Part shown: one piece after another, positions 30,251 through 37,414 of the stretch | Numbering within the stretch: position 1 is the stretch's first letter | How the letters are laid out: each line of letters starts with the position of its first letter | DNA from: a virus | Length of the DNA stretch: 64,000 nucleotides | IMG/VR virus record: IMGVR_UViG_3300044511_000090 | Span: 1 to 64,000 of that record | Direction: 5' to 3' (one strand) | The notes under the pieces: model-generated | Database searches by the model: none | The model's input: the letters and a program-made list of their open reading frames with translations, nothing else | What the model was told of the DNA's origin: nothing | Translations under genes and position numbers: made by a program

Positions 30251-30565
30251 ATGCCTTGCGATACGATTCAACTGAACAAGGTTTCCATCAAGGCCGCAAA
30301 TCGCGGTCTACTTGGGAAAGCGATTGAGGCGCTTGGCTACAATGCCAAGATGCTGAACGACGGCACTATTGTCTTCACTCACAAGGGGAGGCAAGTCAAA
30401 GTCACCGATTCGGGAGTCATTGTACCTGTTGGCGAAGAGGCATTGGCCGACAAAATCAAGACTGCGTATTCGGCAGAAGTGCTGAAGGTTGCAACTCAGA
30501 AATTCAGTTGGGGAATGCTGAAAGGCAAGAAAGCCAACACCTATACACTTGTAAGGAGATTCTAA
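30251..30565 (+). CDS. Small conserved phage protein (MPCDT type)
   Basis: 104 residues starting MPCDTIQLNKVSIKAANRGL, with a helix and then strands (GTIVFTHKGRQVKVTDSGVI). It follows the AAA+ gene by two bases and has a similar-sized partner after it; both may work with the ATPase. Family name not certain. Confidence 0.6.
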   Translation: MPCDTIQLNKVSIKAANRGLLGKAIEALGYNAKMLNDGTIVFTHKGRQVKVTDSGVIVPVGEEALADKIKTAYSAEVLKVATQKFSWGMLKGKKANTYTLVRRF

Positions 30566-30777
30566 TGTTTGGCAAAGCTGACAAAATTGAAGTCGAAATT
30601 CTTGCCGATGGTACAATCAAGATCACAACCGATCCAATCTCGCCAGCAAACCACCGAAGCGCTGACGAGTTGCTTGAATTTATTTCAAATCTGACTGGTG
30701 GAGAAATGACGAGAACGAGACGGCCAGACAAGAAGGGGCATCTGCACAAGCACGGCAATCATTGGCATTCGCACTGA
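30565..30777 (+). CDS. Small protein with a His-rich tail
   Basis: 70 residues. KIEVEILADGTIKITTDPIS followed by SADELLEFISNLTGGE is a common small-phage-protein fold. The tail HLHKHGNHWHSH holds seven histidines in 13 residues and could bind metal. AAGGAG precedes the ATG. The stop/start overlap with 30251-30565 is TAATG. Confidence 0.6.
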   Translation: MFGKADKIEVEILADGTIKITTDPISPANHRSADELLEFISNLTGGEMTRTRRPDKKGHLHKHGNHWHSH

Positions 30778-30822
30778 TATGGTGTCAGTGCGGTTTCTTG
30801 TTTCTTTCCGGGGAGTATCGAA

Positions 30823-31722
30823 ATGCAGTACCAGACTCTGTTGAACGTATTCATTGTTTTCTTGGAATCGGCAAAGTCTGAAGACAAGCCGACCGTCGAG
30901 GGGGTGAAAAAGTCTTTGAGAGAAAACGGATTCAAAGACGAACACGCAGAACCAATTCCACGCGGCACAGCGTTTGGCCGGGTCGTCCAGTCAATGGCTG
31001 GCAAGGACGATGATGGCAATGTCATCAAGGCGTCCAGTTTGAAGGCCAAGGAAGAAGGCATTGTCCGATGGCAATTGAATCTTCTATCGGCAGAAGAGAA
31101 CGAGAAGATTCGCGCGACGTGGACTGCTGGCTGGTTCATGCGAGACGATGAGACCATTCAGGCAATCGATGGATCGCCAGACATCAACGCCGCTGTCTCA
31201 CGCGCAGAGATGGAGTATGAGCCCGGCGACATCACCAGCATATTTCGTTCAGTTCTCAAGGACGAAGGCGATGGGTCGTATCCGATGCGTGACGCAGTTT
31301 GGTGTGTCCCAACTCGCGGGAGCAATCTTCTTGAGAGGCTTGGCAAGGTGGTCGGCAATGCCGGTAGGACTCTTATGGTTTGCCCGATCTTCGACACCGG
31401 CGATGGCAAAGAAAAGTTCGCTGTCCTCAAGGCAATCTCAACCGGCATCGACCAAGAGATTGAGGCCCACAAGAATGCTATTGAGTCCTACGTTGCTTCG
31501 ACAAAGCCGGGCATCATCGAGAACCGCAAAGACGCAATCAAAAACACCAGGAATCTTATCGGCAACCTGACAGAGCACATCGGCGAATCGAAAGTCAAAG
31601 AGTTCAACACTGTTCTTGATGGCCTCGATAGCATGTGCAACACGGCAATCAGCGTGGCGGAATCGGCACGTAAGGCCGGTCTTGCTGGAGCAGGCCGAGG
31701 ACGGCAAATCAAGATCGACTGA
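30823..31722 (+). CDS. Hypothetical phage protein, 299 residues
   Basis: The N-terminal two thirds are mixed alpha/beta with motifs SMAGKDDDGNVIKASSLKAK and MRDAVWCVPTRGSNLLERLG. The last 90 residues form a long helix (EIEAHKNAIESYVASTKPGI). It ends in a basic GAGRGRQIKID tail. It lies near the AAA+ ATPase and may serve the same process. No certain family. Confidence 0.65.
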   Translation: MQYQTLLNVFIVFLESAKSEDKPTVEGVKKSLRENGFKDEHAEPIPRGTAFGRVVQSMAGKDDDGNVIKASSLKAKEEGIVRWQLNLLSAEENEKIRATWTAGWFMRDDETIQAIDGSPDINAAVSRAEMEYEPGDITSIFRSVLKDEGDGSYPMRDAVWCVPTRGSNLLERLGKVVGNAGRTLMVCPIFDTGDGKEKFAVLKAISTGIDQEIEAHKNAIESYVASTKPGIIENRKDAIKNTRNLIGNLTEHIGESKVKEFNTVLDGLDSMCNTAISVAESARKAGLAGAGRGRQIKID

Positions 31723-31769
31723 AATGTGGCGTTGCAACAAATTGTGCCGATCACAACAGGAGAACAGAA

Positions 31770-31814
31770 ATGAAAACAATCAAGTCACAATCACGGAGTA
31801 TAAGCGATGATTGA
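31770..31814 (+). CDS. Possible 14-residue leader peptide
   Basis: ATG 31770 with AGGAGAAC upstream opens a 14-codon frame (MKTIKSQSRSISDD) that overlaps the next gene by eight bases. It may only couple translation to 31807. Confidence 0.3.
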   Translation: MKTIKSQSRSISDD

Positions 31815-31989
31815 AGTCACACTCAATTCGTGCTGGACCATCGTGTTCTTGAACAAGAGCCACAATAAACCCACGCCAACGGTGTGGGTCTGTACGAACC
31901 ATGATGCTTGGACCCGTGGCATTCAGATGCTGGAGAAGATGAAGCACATTGAAATCATTCAGCAAGGGGCATCACACGTCAAATCGTGA
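31807..31989 (+). CDS. Small hypothetical protein
   Basis: 60 residues with GGAG upstream. WTIVFLNKSHNKPTPTVWVC and a C-terminal helix (AWTRGIQMLEKMKHIEII). No family recognised. Confidence 0.55.
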   Translation: MIEVTLNSCWTIVFLNKSHNKPTPTVWVCTNHDAWTRGIQMLEKMKHIEIIQQGASHVKS

Positions 31990-32005
31990 GCAGGGGAGAA
32001 CTGAC

Positions 32006-32128
32006 ATGAGCGAACACACTGCCAGTTTTGACGCGCTAATCGGCCACTGGAACGGCGCATGTTACGAGACAAGCGAACGCACCAGAGACGAACTAGAAGC
32101 CGAAGTAATCAAGAATCAGAAAGGGTAG
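32006..32128 (+). CDS. Very small protein
   Basis: 40 residues (MSEHTASFDALIGHWNGACY, then a charged helix ELEAEVIKNQKG). GGGGAG lies six bases before the ATG. The next gene begins three bases after its TAG. Confidence 0.5.
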   Translation: MSEHTASFDALIGHWNGACYETSERTRDELEAEVIKNQKG

Positions 32129-32131
32129 GTC

Positions 32132-32383
32132 ATGAAGATAGTTATTAAGCCAGAACTATTGGCGCAAAGCAAACTCCGTAAATGCACGCTTTCGGAGTGG
32201 ATGCAAAGCCAACTTGGGGAAATCGCCGCCCTGAATGGCGACGCGCTGCTTTATTACTACGAGGATGCTTTGTGGGACATAATCGGCTGGTCCCGTGACC
32301 TGTCAGCCGTCATTGTTGAACTCGGCTTGGGGGAAACCAAGACATTCCCAATACAACCCGGCGAGACATTATACTACAGGTGA
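32132..32383 (+). CDS. Hypothetical protein
   Basis: 83 residues with a helical middle (LSEWMQSQLGEIAALNGDAL) and a beta C-terminus (AVIVELGLGETKTFPIQPGE). No family recognised. Confidence 0.6.
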   Translation: MKIVIKPELLAQSKLRKCTLSEWMQSQLGEIAALNGDALLYYYEDALWDIIGWSRDLSAVIVELGLGETKTFPIQPGETLYYR

Positions 32384-32394
32384 ATGAGAGCCCC

Positions 32395-32631
32395 ATGAAA
32401 CGGACGTGGATTGTTATTGTTGAGCAAGGGTTTGGTCACGAGTTGCACAACAGTATCAGCGACTCGGAATGGTATGGCCCATTTACCGAGACTCAGGCAA
32501 AAAATCTTTCCAAAAAGCTGAACAAAATCTTGGCCGATCCAAATGACCGAGAACACCCAGTTGCTCAAGCAATGCCGCTCAAGGGCAGGCTAATCAGGAG
32601 CATCATAAAGGAATACTACAAGGAGATATAA
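32395..32631 (+). CDS. Hypothetical protein
   Basis: 78 residues from ATG 32395. WIVIVEQGFGHELHNSISDS followed by WYGPFTETQAKNLSKKLNKI is a small strand-helix arrangement seen in many phage proteins of unknown function. A GTG 15 bases earlier is an alternative start. Confidence 0.6.
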   Translation: MKRTWIVIVEQGFGHELHNSISDSEWYGPFTETQAKNLSKKLNKILADPNDREHPVAQAMPLKGRLIRSIIKEYYKEI

Positions 32632-32685
32632 ATCGATTACTGAGATACAATCGCTTCTGGTTCTGGAACAAATTTTGGAGCAACC

Positions 32686-33186
32686 ATGCCATATGCAACC
32701 GAAGCTCGTGAATGCCGGACTCCAAGCAACGGCGCTGTTTGCAGAAAATGCAAACAGGTTTTCCATCAAATGATGTTCATTCATTTCAGGAGGTCAACAG
32801 ACGATGCACAATGGGTCTGCACCGGATGGGAATGCTTTGACTGCGAGAGGAAGACTGACAATCAGGGAACTGCTGGCATCCGAAACGCTCGTGGAGGCGT
32901 CGAGAAAAGCCGCAAGAATGGCAGCAGATGCAGCCAACTGGTGGGAAGTGTCCGATATGCTCGGTCACATGGACGCCATCGAACTGATTCCGAACAGGAC
33001 ACAATTCGACGACGCGCCGAGCCTAGTTTCAAAGAAACGGATTGCAGACTTGCTGATAATCAGATGGAAGGGGCGACAGGATCGGCGAGCTATGGATGCT
33101 GCCAGAGAATCGGCACGCGAAGGATACATGGCACACATGAGAAAATGCGGAATGTCTGCCAGCAAAGCGCAGTTGCGGCAAATTGA
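32686..33186 (+). CDS. Zinc-finger ORF whose 3' two thirds overlap the next gene
   Basis: GGAG lies five bases before ATG 32686. The first 55 residues look real: NGAVCRKCKQVFHQMMFIHF and CTGWECFDCERK make a zinc site. From residue 58 on, the composition (Arg, Ser, Cys, Gly) is that of a shadow frame of 32804-33226, with which it overlaps for 383 bases. Either a frameshift removed its original stop or the long overlap is real. Only the N-terminal part is well supported. Confidence 0.45.
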   Translation: MPYATEARECRTPSNGAVCRKCKQVFHQMMFIHFRRSTDDAQWVCTGWECFDCERKTDNQGTAGIRNARGGVEKSRKNGSRCSQLVGSVRYARSHGRHRTDSEQDTIRRRAEPSFKETDCRLADNQMEGATGSASYGCCQRIGTRRIHGTHEKMRNVCQQSAVAAN

Positions 33187-33226
33187 CTTGTACCTGCAAA
33201 GTAAGTTTGAGATTCCGGCAATCTAG
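32804..33226 (+). CDS. Hypothetical helical protein
   Basis: 140 residues with AGGAGG nine bases before ATG 32804. Helical and charged (TIRELLASETLVEASRKAAR; KKRIADLLIIRWKGRQDRRA), probably all-alpha. No family recognised. Confidence 0.65.
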   Translation: MHNGSAPDGNALTARGRLTIRELLASETLVEASRKAARMAADAANWWEVSDMLGHMDAIELIPNRTQFDDAPSLVSKKRIADLLIIRWKGRQDRRAMDAARESAREGYMAHMRKCGMSASKAQLRQIDLYLQSKFEIPAI

Positions 33227-33262
33227 TGGCAGTGATTCGATTTTTCACAGTGGAGAACTGAC

Positions 33263-33727
33263 ATGAACGAGAGCTTAGATGCAAAAGTCAAGGCGATAAA
33301 CGACGCCCACCAATATGCGATGGAACTGTACGACAAACTGTTTCCGATCTTTTCCAGGCAGCTAGGCAACAAGATTATCAAAGCCGATGGATCGCTATTG
33401 GCAAAGGTTGAGAAGCTACTGCCAGAACTTCCGTTTTCAAAAACTCTCGAAGTCTACTACGTCAAAAGATACCATTTGGTTCAATGGGGAATCAAGACAT
33501 CCGAGGCGGTCAAAGGTAACTACTGGGAAACAGTCGATTACTCAACCAATTGTACTGTCGGAGAACTAAAGGGGAACGTCTTGACGAAGATTCGCATCCG
33601 TCCCCAACTCCGCTCAGACTACACAACTGCGGAAGTTCTGGCGAACCGCAAGGCATACGAAGAATCTGTGGAAGCCACAGAAAAGGCGAAGGATAAGCTG
33701 TGGCCATTCGGCGAGTATGACCACTAA
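33263..33727 (+). CDS. Hypothetical protein
   Basis: 154 residues; GGAG lies upstream. An N-terminal helix (VKAINDAHQYAMELYDKLFP), a beta middle (LEVYYVKRYHLVQWGIKTSE) and a C-terminal helix. No family recognised. Confidence 0.6.
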   Translation: MNESLDAKVKAINDAHQYAMELYDKLFPIFSRQLGNKIIKADGSLLAKVEKLLPELPFSKTLEVYYVKRYHLVQWGIKTSEAVKGNYWETVDYSTNCTVGELKGNVLTKIRIRPQLRSDYTTAEVLANRKAYEESVEATEKAKDKLWPFGEYDH

Positions 33728-33788
33728 GCGACGGCTGACCAGCACGTTGCCGAGCGTCCTGTCTGGAACTGATTACAGGAGACAATCT

Positions 33789-34151
33789 GTGAAGATTCGC
33801 AACGAACTGGTAGAAGTCTACATTCGCCGCGCTCGAATCCAATTCGAGGATTGCGACCACGAACACAGTACCGGGAAAGAAGTGCGAGAGCACGCAAACG
33901 CATGGGCGGCGGAATGCACGAAGATTCTGGCAGGCAAAGGATTCGTTTGCGATGTGGAAGCAGATTATAGCAAGGACTGTGACAAGTTTTTCATCTGCGT
34001 CTCCGTAGGTGATCTGGAAATCTTCTGCAACTGGCGCGGGTCGCTGAAGCAGCTGACACCGGCACAATCGCGGTTCATCACGACGATCCTGGAATCGATC
34101 AACGAGGCTGATGATGCGGGCCGCGAAACTGCGCGGGCGTGCTGCTACTAA
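33789..34151 (+). CDS. Hypothetical protein
   Basis: 120 residues from GTG 33789 (CAGGAGA upstream). It contains CDHEHSTGKEVREHANAWAA and a beta segment KFFICVSVGDLEIFCNWRGS. The ATG at 33717 overlapping the previous gene is possible but lacks a good Shine-Dalgarno. Confidence 0.6.
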   Translation: MKIRNELVEVYIRRARIQFEDCDHEHSTGKEVREHANAWAAECTKILAGKGFVCDVEADYSKDCDKFFICVSVGDLEIFCNWRGSLKQLTPAQSRFITTILESINEADDAGRETARACCY

Positions 34152-34183
34152 GGACTATTCGGAATGCATAGGAGCAACGAAAC

Positions 34184-34399
34184 ATGAAAAGGCTATATGT
34201 TGGATTGTTCGATGACGGCAAGCGAGAAGTGTTCCGATCAACCGCCACGCCTACGGCTGAATCGCATGGTGAGAAGTATGTTGCCGTGATCGGACCATTC
34301 CGCACGGTTCGAGGCGCTAACTTCATGCGCGATCATGGGCAAGGGAATCCGCACTGCCAATGCGTGTCCGATGCCGAACGACTCGCCATTGTTCGATAA
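34184..34399 (+). CDS. Small conserved phage protein (GPFRTVRGA..GNPHCQ type)
   Basis: 71 residues. YVAVIGPFRTVRGANFMRDH followed by GNPHCQCVSDAERLA matches a small phage family in which GPF.T.RGA..M..YG.GNPHC...AE is conserved. Function unknown. Confidence 0.7.
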   Translation: MKRLYVGLFDDGKREVFRSTATPTAESHGEKYVAVIGPFRTVRGANFMRDHGQGNPHCQCVSDAERLAIVR

Positions 34400-34469
34400 A
34401 CTGATCGTCTTTCGCTCCTGGCATTGTGCCGGGAGCTTGTTCTGGAGCGGATTACTAAGGGGAAATGAA

Positions 34470-35453
34470 ATGAGCACGAAGTCACCAGCAAACAAGCTCC
34501 GAAAAATCGCATCGGGGATGCCTGAAAAGGTCGCGCACCTTCTCAGGCCGATGACACAAAACTCAACGCCAAAGCGACAAAGAGAGTACGCCAGCAGGTG
34601 CATCGACGGCAACAACATGGAAAGGTGCAGGCTGGCAATGCTGGCGCTCGCGGACGCATGGGACAAGGGGACATTGCCGCCGATATTGACAGATGTGAAG
34701 ACCAAAGACCAGATTTATACTCTCGTCAGGCACGGCACGAATTCAGCAGGCCATTACAACATCTACTCGACGAACGAATTCGTTGACAAGTCGGAGGCGG
34801 GCAAAGCGCTCCAAGAATTGTTCACATCGTTCATGGGAGAGGCGGATAAAAAGCGGCAAGAGGAATCCAAGAAACAACAGGAACTCGACCGCCTTCTCGA
34901 CCGTGTTCGGTACGCACAAATACCAGGATTCTTCCCAACGCCAGCAGGACTTGCCGACAAGTTGATTAAGGCGGCTAAGATCGAGGCAGGAAACACGATC
35001 CTTGAACCGTCTGCTGGAATCGGATCGCTTCTGGATGCGTTGCAGCGATTCCCGCTGGATTACATGGGCGGCTTGACAATCGTGGAAGTCAACCGGACTC
35101 TTGCCGACATTCTCCAGGCCAAAGGGTACACGGTAAACTGTGTCGATTTCCTTGAATTCACAGGCCAGACGTTCGACCGGATCATTATGAATCCGCCTTT
35201 TGAGAACATGCAGGATGTGGATCATGTTCGGCACGCCTACGAGTTGCTGAATGATGGAGGCGTACTGGTGGCCATAACCTCGATGTCGTGGACATTCAGG
35301 AGCGACAACAAGGCGCAGCAATTCAGGGAGTTCCTGTCGTTCGTTGGCGCTGAAGTTGAGAACATTCCGGCAGGGGCATTCAGCGGCGCAGCGGCGTTCA
35401 GGTCTACTGGAGTTGTGAGCAACATGGTCACTATTAGGAAAGGTACAACATAA
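34470..35453 (+). CDS. N6-adenine-type DNA methyltransferase
   Basis: 327 residues from ATG 34470 (AAGGGG upstream). The N-terminal 160 residues are helical with a coiled coil (EADKKRQEESKKQQELDRLL). The catalytic domain follows: FFPTPAGLADKLIKAAKI (Phe/Pro motif X), TILEPSAGIGSLLDAL (motif I, SAM), GLTIVEVNRTLADILQAKGY (motif II) and RIIMNPPFENMQDVDHV (motif IV, NPPF). The order X-I-IV is that of gamma-class adenine methylases. A likely role is modification of phage DNA against restriction. It shares a TAATG junction with the next gene. Confidence 0.87.
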   Translation: MSTKSPANKLRKIASGMPEKVAHLLRPMTQNSTPKRQREYASRCIDGNNMERCRLAMLALADAWDKGTLPPILTDVKTKDQIYTLVRHGTNSAGHYNIYSTNEFVDKSEAGKALQELFTSFMGEADKKRQEESKKQQELDRLLDRVRYAQIPGFFPTPAGLADKLIKAAKIEAGNTILEPSAGIGSLLDALQRFPLDYMGGLTIVEVNRTLADILQAKGYTVNCVDFLEFTGQTFDRIIMNPPFENMQDVDHVRHAYELLNDGGVLVAITSMSWTFRSDNKAQQFREFLSFVGAEVENIPAGAFSGAAAFRSTGVVSNMVTIRKGTT

Positions 35454-35662
35454 TGAACGGAATCTGCATCTGTCATGGTTGTGGCAAAAACATCACTGAA
35501 AATTTGAAGAACCACAAGTGCGACGACAAACGGCTTCGCCAGATAGCTGGAAGCCAAAAGGCTCATGAAGAGACAGGGATCGAGAGAACGCCTTCTGAAT
35601 ACGAACGTATCAAGGAAGGGTTCGAGATGATGTCAGATGAGTATGGTTTTGAAAGACGATAG
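35453..35662 (+). CDS. Small Cys-rich protein
   Basis: 69 residues: CICHGCGKNITENLKNHKC gives a CxxC plus HxC zinc-like cluster, followed by a charged helix (SEYERIKEGFEMMSDEYGFE). GGAAAGG lies upstream. It overlaps the methyltransferase stop by one base. Confidence 0.55.
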   Translation: MNGICICHGCGKNITENLKNHKCDDKRLRQIAGSQKAHEETGIERTPSEYERIKEGFEMMSDEYGFERR

Positions 35663-35708
35663 CCGAAAGGCACAGCGCCAGACTGATTTCTGGCATTGGA
35701 GAACGATA

Positions 35709-36371
35709 ATGCACTTATTACCAACGAACCTTGGCCCTCTTGCGGACATTACTGCCGACAATACAAGATACGCATTGTCTGGCGTCAAAATCACTCTGAA
35801 GGATGATACATATGAGGCGTGCGCAACCGACGCGAAAATCTTGGCCATAATTGAAGGCGGCTGTGAAAACGAAAAGGATTACCCATCGATTCCGGCATTC
35901 GACAACGCGCCGAATGGGAAGTCTGAATGCCTTGTACCAGCAGAACTTTGGCGCTCGGCATTTGCCGAGGCCAAGAAAATCACGAAGAAAAGATTCTTGC
36001 CACCGATTCTCAAGCATACTGCCATCAAGATCGGCGATAACGAAGTCACGCTCGCTTCAACGAATCTCGAAGAGTCTCCAGTGAAATTCGGGAAGCAACT
36101 GGAAGGCAGATTCCCGTCAGTTAATGAGGTATTACCCAAAAAAGAACTGAAGCCGTTGGTGTCGTTCCAGGTCGATGTCGATCTGATGATCAACTTGCTG
36201 AAAACAGCAAAAATCGTTGGCGAATCCGTAACAATATCGGTGTTCGACCCAAAAGAATACAAGCTAGTCTCATTGAACTCGAAAGGCGAAAACCAAGTGT
36301 TCAAAGGGGTCATCTTCCCGCTCAATGTCACGTTGCCAAAACCAGAAGAAGAGTGTATTACAACAGAATAA
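35709..36371 (+). CDS. Sliding-clamp (DnaN beta)-like protein
   Basis: 220 residues from ATG 35709 (GGAG upstream). Motifs typical of clamp-fold proteins are LSGVKITLKDDTYEACATDA, AFAEAKKITKKRF, VTLASTNLEESPVKFGKQLE and VSFQVDVDLMINLLKTAKIV followed by VTISVFDPKEYKLV. It is shorter than bacterial DnaN (about 370 residues), consistent with a two-domain phage clamp. It would hold polymerase or repair enzymes on DNA, but no polymerase is seen in the window. Assignment is by pattern only. Confidence 0.6.
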   Translation: MHLLPTNLGPLADITADNTRYALSGVKITLKDDTYEACATDAKILAIIEGGCENEKDYPSIPAFDNAPNGKSECLVPAELWRSAFAEAKKITKKRFLPPILKHTAIKIGDNEVTLASTNLEESPVKFGKQLEGRFPSVNEVLPKKELKPLVSFQVDVDLMINLLKTAKIVGESVTISVFDPKEYKLVSLNSKGENQVFKGVIFPLNVTLPKPEEECITTE

Positions 36372-36392
36372 CACTTCTTCAAGGAGAATGCC

Positions 36393-36593
36393 GTGGAAGA
36401 ACTTCTGAAACAGGTAATGACGCTTGTATCTTCTGGTCGGCAAGAATCGCAGACGATATATGTCCACCAGCCTGATATGGAACCGCAAACAGAATCTAAC
36501 AGGGTCTGGTTTGCGGCTGGAGCAATTGCAGCCGGTGCAATCTGCGTTGGACTGTTCGGCTTGGCCCTGTGCGCCTTTACTGAGAAGGAATAA
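36393..36593 (+). CDS. Small single-pass membrane protein
   Basis: 66 residues, GTG start with AAGGAG upstream. One membrane segment (WFAAGAIAAGAICVGLFGLA) near the C-terminus. Its stop lies one base before the next ATG. Function unknown. Confidence 0.6.
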   Translation: MEELLKQVMTLVSSGRQESQTIYVHQPDMEPQTESNRVWFAAGAIAAGAICVGLFGLALCAFTEKE

Positions 36594-36594
36594 C

Positions 36595-37188
36595 ATGCGT
36601 CTTGAACTACTTGAATCTCGTGAAACTCCGTCGTTCGTGATGACTCATGAAGGCGGCGATTCGTATGGCCGAATCACCATCCAAGGAGATGCGGCCAATG
36701 ATCGAATCATTCTTTCTGACTACGGGAATGGCCGATTCGTGCTCAATGGGGTGCGACACGATTATGGCACTCCACTGGAATTCCACATTTTCGGCGGGCG
36801 CGGGAACGACTACATCCGCGTCTCTTCTCGTGCGTCCTGCATGATCCACGGCAATGAGGGGAACGACACTATCTATGCCGGGTCTGGAGACGACATTATT
36901 CAAGGCGGAAGTGGCCGAGACTTTCTCTACGGCGGATATGGCAACGACTATATCCAAGGAGGAGACGACAACGATTATCTGAACGGCGGGGCTGGAGATG
37001 ACTATCTCAGCGGCGGTCGCGGTTCTGATGTGCTCTACGGCGGACACGGGAACGACACATTTGCCATTTGGGTTGGCCAAGAAGGACCGGCAGACAAGTT
37101 CTACGCCTCACTTGGCGACTCTTGGCTGTGGTTCCGAAAAGACGGATCATCGACTTCGCCGTTCCACCTGATGACGGCGTTTGAATAA
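36595..37188 (+). CDS. RTX/hemolysin-type calcium-binding repeat protein with a planctomycete LLESRETPS start
   Basis: 197 residues from ATG 36595 (AAGGAA upstream). It begins MRLELLESRETPSFVM, the LExLExRxTP motif found near the N-termini of planctomycete extracellular proteins. Residues 75-155 are RTX nonapeptides (GGRGNDYIRV, GNEGNDTIYAGSGDDIIQGG, GGYGNDYIQGGDDNDYLNGG, GGAGDDYLSGGRGSDVLYGG), which fold as a calcium-loaded beta roll. The function could be virion decoration or host-surface binding. Its stop and the following TAG sit in a hairpin. Confidence 0.85.
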   Translation: MRLELLESRETPSFVMTHEGGDSYGRITIQGDAANDRIILSDYGNGRFVLNGVRHDYGTPLEFHIFGGRGNDYIRVSSRASCMIHGNEGNDTIYAGSGDDIIQGGSGRDFLYGGYGNDYIQGGDDNDYLNGGAGDDYLSGGRGSDVLYGGHGNDTFAIWVGQEGPADKFYASLGDSWLWFRKDGSSTSPFHLMTAFE

Positions 37189-37209
37189 TAGGCGCGGCGC
37201 GCGCCTATT
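37187..37209 (+). terminator. AATAGGCGC hairpin fused to a stop codon, copy 2
   Basis: AATAGGCGC and GCGCCTATT around GGCGC, followed by TTCCTT. The preceding TAA and the TAG of the stem follow each other. Confidence 0.65.
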
Positions 37210-37230
37210 TTCCTTACTGGGGAATGAGCC

Positions 37231-37413
37231 ATGTTCTTCGTGATAGTCAGTTTTCACAACGACAATTCAGAAACCATCTGGAACAAACTGGCCAAGAAAC
37301 TTGGCCGCGATCCAACGAGCGACGAATGCAAGGCTGAGGTGTTTCGCATTCTCGATGAGGCTAAGGCAGAAAGGATTGAAAATGAGAACCGACCAGTCTC
37401 AAAGGAGCAATAA
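37231..37413 (+). CDS. Small helical protein
   Basis: 60 residues: a beta start (FFVIVSFHNDNSETIWNKLA) and a charged helix (CKAEVFRILDEAKAERIENE). It directly precedes the SMC-like gene. GGGGAATG lies upstream. Confidence 0.55.
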   Translation: MFFVIVSFHNDNSETIWNKLAKKLGRDPTSDECKAEVFRILDEAKAERIENENRPVSKEQ

Positions 37414-37414
37414 A

